A DNA stretch of 26,014 nt from Haemophilus parahaemolyticus (GTDB lineage: Bacteria; Pseudomonadota; Gammaproteobacteria; Enterobacterales; Pasteurellaceae): assembly GCF_018373095.1 (NCBI RefSeq), contig NZ_JAHAHT010000018.1, positions 1 to 26,014 of the forward strand. Direction: 5' to 3'. Below the pieces are notes generated by a model that searched no databases, was not told the DNA's origin, and saw nothing but the letters and a program-made list of their open reading frames with translations. Shown here piece after piece: positions 21,921 through 26,014 of the stretch. Both the position numbers and the translations under genes were made by a program. Position 1 is the stretch's first letter, and every line of letters begins with the position of its first letter.

Positions 21921-22955
21921 ATGAATATTTTAGTGATTGGTCCTTCGTGGGTGGGTGATATGATGATGTCGCACGCCCTTTATCAGCAGCTCAAGGTGCA
22001 ATATCCAGATTGCCAAATTGATGTAATGGCACCTGATTGGTGTTGCCCGCTTCTGGCTAGAATGCCAGAAGTACGTAAGGCGATTTCTATGCCGATTGGA
22101 CATGGTGCTTTCCGTTTAAGAGAACGTTTCCAACTGGGAAAATCCCTTCGTAATCAATATGATATGGCGATTGTGTTGCCTAATTCGCTGAAATCTGCCT
22201 TTATTCCATTGTTTGCCAAAATTCCCGTGCGTCGAGGCTGGAAGGGGGAAAGTCGCTATTTCCTGCTGAATGATTTGCGTGCCAATAAAAATGACTACCC
22301 TATGATGGTGCAACGCTATGTAGCGTTAGCCTTTGAAAAGGGGAAAGTACCAATGGCACAAAATTTACCGTTGCTTTATCCTTATTTGCAAACACAAGCG
22401 GTCGAAATTGAGGCAACAAAAGCAAAATTCTCACAGCTGCTAAACCAAGCGGAAAATCGCCTTGCGATTGGCTTCTGCCCAGGAGCGGAATTCGGACCCG
22501 CAAAACGTTGGCCGCATTATCACTATGCAAAATTAGCGGAAATGCTGATTGAAAAAGGTTATTCGGTTCAGTTATTCGGTTCGAAAAAAGATCAAGAAGC
22601 GGGTGAGCAAATTCGTCAGAGTTTGCCTGAAAATTTACAACCTTATTGCTTGAATTTGGCGGGCTTAACTGATCTCAATCAAGCCGTGGATTTAATTGCA
22701 GATTGCGTTGCCGTGGTCAGCAACGATAGCGGCTTAATGCACATTGCTGCCGCCTTGAACAAGCCGTTGATTGCGTTGTATGGACCAACTAGTCCTGCTT
22801 ATACTCCACCTCTTTCTCCGAATGCCCAAGTCGTTCGGCTCATTGAAGGTGGCTTAATTAAAATCCGCAAAGGCGAAGCAGCAGAAGGGTATCATCAAAG
22901 TTTGATTGATATTCAGCCTGAAATGGTGATGGAAGCGTTGTTGAAGAAATTATAA
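21921..22955 (+). CDS. waaF: ADP-heptose:LPS heptosyltransferase II
   Basis: Adds the second L-glycero-D-manno-heptose to the lipopolysaccharide inner core on the cytoplasmic face of the inner membrane (GT9 family). The 344 residues begin MNILVIGPSWVGDMMMSHAL, as WaaF does, and contain 'CPGAEFGPAKRWP' (ADP-heptose contact region) and 'VVSNDSGLMHIAAALNKP' with 'ALYGPTSPAYTPPLS', diagnostic of WaaF. GAGA is just upstream of the ATG. It is probably read with oapB before it and waaC after it. An uptake signal lies inside the coding region (22394). Confidence 0.96.
   Translation: MNILVIGPSWVGDMMMSHALYQQLKVQYPDCQIDVMAPDWCCPLLARMPEVRKAISMPIGHGAFRLRERFQLGKSLRNQYDMAIVLPNSLKSAFIPLFAKIPVRRGWKGESRYFLLNDLRANKNDYPMMVQRYVALAFEKGKVPMAQNLPLLYPYLQTQAVEIEATKAKFSQLLNQAENRLAIGFCPGAEFGPAKRWPHYHYAKLAEMLIEKGYSVQLFGSKKDQEAGEQIRQSLPENLQPYCLNLAGLTDLNQAVDLIADCVAVVSNDSGLMHIAAALNKPLIALYGPTSPAYTPPLSPNAQVVRLIEGGLIKIRKGEAAEGYHQSLIDIQPEMVMEALLKKL
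22394..22402 (+). repeat. DNA uptake signal core inside waaF
   Basis: ACAAGCGGT exactly, followed by CGAAAT, translating within a variable surface segment (QAVEIEA) of WaaF. Confidence 0.8.
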
Positions 22956-23026
22956 TTTTCACTCTCTCCCACAAGGGACGATGGTCAAAATTAAAACATC
23001 ATTAAAATATGATAAATAACAAAGCA

Positions 23027-23992
23027 ATGAAAGTCCTTATCGTTAAAACCTCCTCAATGGGAGATGTAATTCATACTTTGCCAGCCCTTACGGATGCTCA
23101 AAAAGCGATTCCGAATATTCAATTTGATTGGGTGGTGGAAGAGGCATTTGCGGAAATTCCCCGCTGGCATTCGGCAGTGAATAAGGTCATTCCTGTTGCG
23201 ATTCGCCGTTGGCGGAAACATCTTTTCAAACGTCAAACGTGGCGTGAGTGGCAGGAATATGTTAAACAGCTTCGAGAAGAAGAATATGATGCCGTGATTG
23301 ATGCCCAAGGCTTGATTAAAAGTGCAGTGCTTGTAACCAAGCAAGCCAGAGGAACAAAATATGGTTACGATAAACATTCTGTCCGTGAAGGGTTGAGTAG
23401 CTGGTTTTACGACAAAACCTTTTCGATTACGTATCAACAGCACGCCGTGGAGCGTATTCGCAAACTCTTTGCTGAAGCCTTAGGTTATGTATTACCGCAA
23501 ACTATTGGCGATTATGGCATCGCTCCGCATTTTGCAAAACATAGCGAAAATTCCACCGCTTATATGGTGGCAATTCACGCCACCACTCGAGCAGACAAGC
23601 ATTGGAAAGAGGCATATTGGGAAGAGTTAATCCGTTCAGTGACGATGCAAGGCTTGAGCGTCCATCTGCCTTGGGGAAATGCGGAAGAAAAGGCACGTGC
23701 TGAGCGGTTAGCGAAGGTCTCGGCTGATGTAGTAGTCTTGCCTAAATTAACGCTAGCAGAGTTGGCACAAGAGATCGCCAATGCAAAAGTGGTAGTTTCA
23801 GTGGATACAGGATTAAGCCATCTCACCGCCGCATTAGATAAACCGAACGTAATTTTATACGGCGCAACCGACCCGAAATTAATTGGGGCGTATGGCAAAA
23901 ATCAGCATTATCTGACGGGCAGCGGTATGGAAAACATTTTGCCGTATCGGGTGTTACAGGTGTTGGAGAATGCAAAAGACACTCAGACATAG
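23027..23992 (+). CDS. waaC: ADP-heptose:LPS heptosyltransferase I
   Basis: Adds the first heptose to Kdo of the LPS inner core (GT9 family, cytoplasmic face). The 321-residue protein begins MKVLIVKTSSMGDVIHTLPA, almost exactly as in known WaaC proteins, which is why I prefer the ATG at 23027 over the in-frame ATG at 23009; neither has a strong ribosome site. 'HATTRADKHWKEAYWEEL' and 'VSVDTGLSHLTAALDKPN' with 'ILYGATDPKLIGAYG' are the donor-binding motifs. It follows waaF after 71 bp and sits upstream of the str operon. Confidence 0.95.
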   Translation: MKVLIVKTSSMGDVIHTLPALTDAQKAIPNIQFDWVVEEAFAEIPRWHSAVNKVIPVAIRRWRKHLFKRQTWREWQEYVKQLREEEYDAVIDAQGLIKSAVLVTKQARGTKYGYDKHSVREGLSSWFYDKTFSITYQQHAVERIRKLFAEALGYVLPQTIGDYGIAPHFAKHSENSTAYMVAIHATTRADKHWKEAYWEELIRSVTMQGLSVHLPWGNAEEKARAERLAKVSADVVVLPKLTLAELAQEIANAKVVVSVDTGLSHLTAALDKPNVILYGATDPKLIGAYGKNQHYLTGSGMENILPYRVLQVLENAKDTQT

Positions 23993-24017
23993 ACCACTTG
24001 TGGGCTTCTTACAATGC

Positions 24018-24046
24018 TTGACATTTAGCCAGCATCGCACTACAAT
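24018..24046 (+). promoter_or_regulatory. Promoter of the rpsL-rpsG-fusA operon
   Basis: TTGACA (24018-24023), a 17-base spacer and TACAAT (24041-24046): a near-perfect sigma-70 promoter. The start would fall near 24052-24054, inside the left arm of the following hairpin. Confidence 0.85.
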
Positions 24047-24051
24047 TTACC

Positions 24052-24078
24052 ATCCTTTCCGTAGGGAAGGATTTTTTA
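24052..24078 (+). terminator. Terminator hairpin overlapping the rpsL start site
   Basis: ATCCTTTCC (24052-24060) pairs with GGGAAGGAT (24064-24072, one wobble), followed by six T. It can end waaC transcripts, while transcripts from the rpsL promoter begin at or in its left arm. Confidence 0.75.
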
Positions 24079-24113
24079 ATTTTATTTTTAATAATTTTAA
24101 CTGGAGCTTTTAA

Positions 24114-24488
24114 ATGGCAACTATCAACCAATTAGTACGCAAACCGCGTGTGAAAAAGGTTGTAAAAAGCAACGTTCCTGCATTAGAGGCTTGCCCGCAG
24201 AAACGTGGCGTGTGTACTCGTGTATACACTACTACACCTAAAAAACCAAACTCTGCATTACGTAAAGTTTGCCGTATTCGTTTAACTAACGGTTTTGAAG
24301 TAACTTCATACATCGGTGGTGAAGGTCACAACCTTCAAGAACACAGTGTTGTGTTAATCCGTGGTGGTCGTGTTAAAGACTTACCGGGTGTGCGTTACCA
24401 CACTGTACGCGGTGCATTAGACTGTGCAGGCGTTAAAGACCGTAAACAAGGTCGTTCTAAATACGGCGTTAAACGTCCTAAAGCTTAA
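24114..24488 (+). CDS. rpsL: 30S ribosomal protein S12
   Basis: 124-residue small-subunit protein at the decoding centre. The sequence MATINQLVRKPRVKKV and 'TTTPKKPNSALRKVCRIRLTN' are diagnostic. Lys43 (E. coli mature Lys42) and the second lysine in 'GGRVKDLPGVRYH' are intact, so the usual streptomycin-resistance substitutions are absent. GGAG lies 9 bases before the ATG. First gene of the str operon. Confidence 0.98.
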   Translation: MATINQLVRKPRVKKVVKSNVPALEACPQKRGVCTRVYTTTPKKPNSALRKVCRIRLTNGFEVTSYIGGEGHNLQEHSVVLIRGGRVKDLPGVRYHTVRGALDCAGVKDRKQGRSKYGVKRPKA

Positions 24489-24626
24489 TGGATCTCCGTT
24501 AAGTAAGGCCAAACGTCTAAATTTTTAAATTTAACCATAAACTCCAGTCAATCGTGCTAAACCGATGTTTAGCTACAATAGATGAGTTTTGGAATATCCT
24601 GAATATATATAAACGGAGTATTTACA
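24489..24626 (+). promoter_or_regulatory. rpsL-rpsG intercistronic region
   Basis: 138 bp without an ORF. In E. coli this spacer is where S7 binds its own message to repress the operon. Here AAATTTTTAAATTT (24520-24533) and GCTAAAC/GTTTAGC (24557-24563/24568-24574, read as an inverted repeat) can form short stems. The S7-binding role is by analogy only. Confidence 0.4.
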
Positions 24627-25097
24627 ATGCCACGTCGTCGTCGTATTGAACCTCGCAAAATTCTTCCAGATCCAAAGTTCGGTTCTGAATTACTTGCAAA
24701 ATTCATCAACGTTTTAATGGTTGATGGTAAAAAATCTACAGCTGAAGCTATCGTTTACGGTGCTTTAGAAACTTTATCTCAACGTACAGGTAAAGAAGCA
24801 TTAGAAGCTTTCGATGCTGCACTTGAAAACGTACGTCCAACTGTTGAAGTTAAATCACGCCGTGTGGGTGGCTCAACTTACCAAGTTCCAGTTGAAGTTC
24901 GTCCATCTCGTCGTAATGCATTAGCAATGCGTTGGGTAATCGAAGCAGCTCGTAAACGTGGTGACAAATCAATGGCATTACGTTTAGCAAACGAACTAAC
25001 AGATGCAGCTGACAACAAAGGCTCAGCAGTGAAAAAACGTGAAGACGTTCACCGTATGGCTGAAGCGAACAAAGCGTTTGCACACTTCCGTTGGTAA
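24627..25097 (+). CDS. rpsG: 30S ribosomal protein S7
   Basis: 156-residue primary 16S rRNA-binding protein that organises the 3' domain of the small subunit. The N-terminus MPRRRRIEPRKILPDPKFGS and 'VPVEVRPSRRNALAMRW' are typical. The length matches the short (156-residue) form of S7. GGAG lies 9 bases before the ATG. Second gene of the str operon and the likely autorepressor. Confidence 0.98.
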   Translation: MPRRRRIEPRKILPDPKFGSELLAKFINVLMVDGKKSTAEAIVYGALETLSQRTGKEALEAFDAALENVRPTVEVKSRRVGGSTYQVPVEVRPSRRNALAMRWVIEAARKRGDKSMALRLANELTDAADNKGSAVKKREDVHRMAEANKAFAHFRW

Positions 25098-25121
25098 TCG
25101 TTGCTTTAAAACGAAATTGCT

Positions 25122-25153
25122 AGGCTTCATCTCGTTTTTATTAGATGAAGCCT
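25122..25153 (+). other. Intercistronic hairpin between rpsG and fusA
   Basis: AGGCTTCATCT (25122-25132) pairs perfectly with AGATGAAGCCT (25143-25153) around a 10-base loop. No U-run follows, so it is more likely an mRNA-processing or stabilising element than a terminator. Confidence 0.65.
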
Positions 25154-25201
25154 CATTATTAAGAATTTTAATTTAAATCCCAAACAAGGTAATAAATAAA
25201 A

Positions 25202-26014
25202 ATGGCTCGTCAAACTCCTATTGAGCGCTACCGTAATATTGGTATTAGTGCTCATATCGATGCAGGTAAAACAACTACCTCTGAGCGTATTCTATTCTAT
25301 ACAGGTGTAAGTCACAAAATCGGTGAAGTTCACGATGGTGCTGCAACAATGGACTGGATGGAACAAGAACAAGAACGTGGTATTACCATCACTTCTGCTG
25401 CAACAACAGCATTCTGGTCTGGTATGTCACAACAATATCCACAACACCGTATCAACGTTATCGATACTCCAGGACACGTTGACTTCACTATCGAAGTAGA
25501 ACGTTCAATGCGTGTTCTTGATGGTGCGGTAATGGTTTACTGTGCGGTAGGTGGTGTTCAACCTCAATCAGAAACAGTATGGCGTCAAGCTAACAAATAT
25601 TCTGTACCACGTATTGCGTTCGTAAACAAAATGGACCGTACAGGTGCAAACTTCCTACGTGTTGTTGAGCAAATCAAAACGCGTTTAGGTGGTAACTCCG
25701 TTCCTCTTCAACTTCCAATTGGTTCAGAAGAAAACTTCAAAGGTGTGGTTGATTTAATCAAAATGAAAGCAATCAACTGGAACGAAGCTGACCAAGGTAT
25801 GACATTCACATATGAAGATATCCCAGCGGATATGTTAGAAGCATGTGAAGAATGGCGTAACAACCTTGTTGAAGCAGCAGCTGAAGCATCTGAAGAGTTA
25901 ATGGACAAATTCTTCTCTGGTGAAGAATTAACTGAAGAAGAAATCAAAACTGCATTGCGCCAACGTGTATTAGCGGGTGAAGTAATCCCAGTTTGCTGTG
26001 GTTCTGCATTCAAA
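25202..26014 (+). CDS. fusA: Elongation factor G, N-terminal part
   Basis: GTPase that drives ribosomal translocation. 271 codons are present, about the first 40% of the protein. G-domain motifs appear in order: G1 AHIDAGKTT (residues 17-25), G2 'ERGITITSA', G3 DTPGH and G4 NKMD ('AFVNKMDRTGANF'). The G' subdomain follows and the frame stays open at the window end. The start MARQTPIERYRNIGISAH is conserved; an AAGG lies 13 bases upstream. Third gene of the str operon; tuf, which may follow, is outside the window. Confidence 0.97.
   Translation, partial: MARQTPIERYRNIGISAHIDAGKTTTSERILFYTGVSHKIGEVHDGAATMDWMEQEQERGITITSAATTAFWSGMSQQYPQHRINVIDTPGHVDFTIEVERSMRVLDGAVMVYCAVGGVQPQSETVWRQANKYSVPRIAFVNKMDRTGANFLRVVEQIKTRLGGNSVPLQLPIGSEENFKGVVDLIKMKAINWNEADQGMTFTYEDIPADMLEACEEWRNNLVEAAAEASEELMDKFFSGEELTEEEIKTALRQRVLAGEVIPVCCGSAFK

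Overview
The window reads as chromosomal DNA from a gamma-proteobacterium of the family Pasteurellaceae. The evidence is the oapA-oapB pair, the rpmB-rpmG-dat-ddc order, a ComE1/ComEA-like competence protein, and repeated copies of the uptake-signal core ACAAGCGGT (exact at 18450, 21895 and 22394, with many one-mismatch relatives). That is the 'Apl' type of uptake signal, known from the Actinobacillus/Mannheimia/Bibersteinia side of the family, rather than the Haemophilus influenzae AAGTGCGGT type. I cannot name the species.

Layout. 1-1075: start of a DASS/SLC13 anion symporter (minus strand, runs off the window). 1342-1475: a tRNA-Ser(UGA) whose complete 3' half (45 bp) is duplicated in tandem. 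1601-2930: an FtsN-like SPOR protein and a decayed metal/siderophore-binding protein gene. 3128-5418: glyQ and ychF, with a hairpin-rich 290-bp gap where glyS might have been expected. 5493-6467: a nitroreductase and an internally deleted sapF remnant. 6470-10466: an AT-rich accessory block holding a novel lipoprotein, a 57-residue protein and a 933-residue classical autotransporter. 10541-12247: yciO-rluB. 12698-13627: znuA. 13774-14384: the rpmB-rpmG operon behind a structured leader. 14484-18391: the 1,3-diaminopropane genes dat and ddc with a vapBC toxin-antitoxin pair between them. 18488-19912: psd and comEA, the latter with a probable CRP-S competence site. 20181-23992: oapA-oapB-waaF-waaC (cell-envelope genes). 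24018-26014: the str operon rpsL-rpsG-fusA (fusA cut by the window end).

How the genes work together. Most of the window is housekeeping (translation, lipid and LPS synthesis, division, zinc uptake). Dat makes L-2,4-diaminobutyrate from aspartate semialdehyde and Ddc decarboxylates it to 1,3-diaminopropane. Here a strong terminator follows dat, and ddc begins 20 bp after vapC, so ddc may be read from the autoregulated toxin-antitoxin promoter. The points most worth a second look are the duplicated tRNA half, two structured 5' leaders (rpmB, dat) that I cannot assign to a known RNA family, the vapBC-ddc coupling, the CRP-S site at comEA, and the lipoprotein/small-protein/autotransporter block. 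All similarity statements come from memory of families; no search was run.
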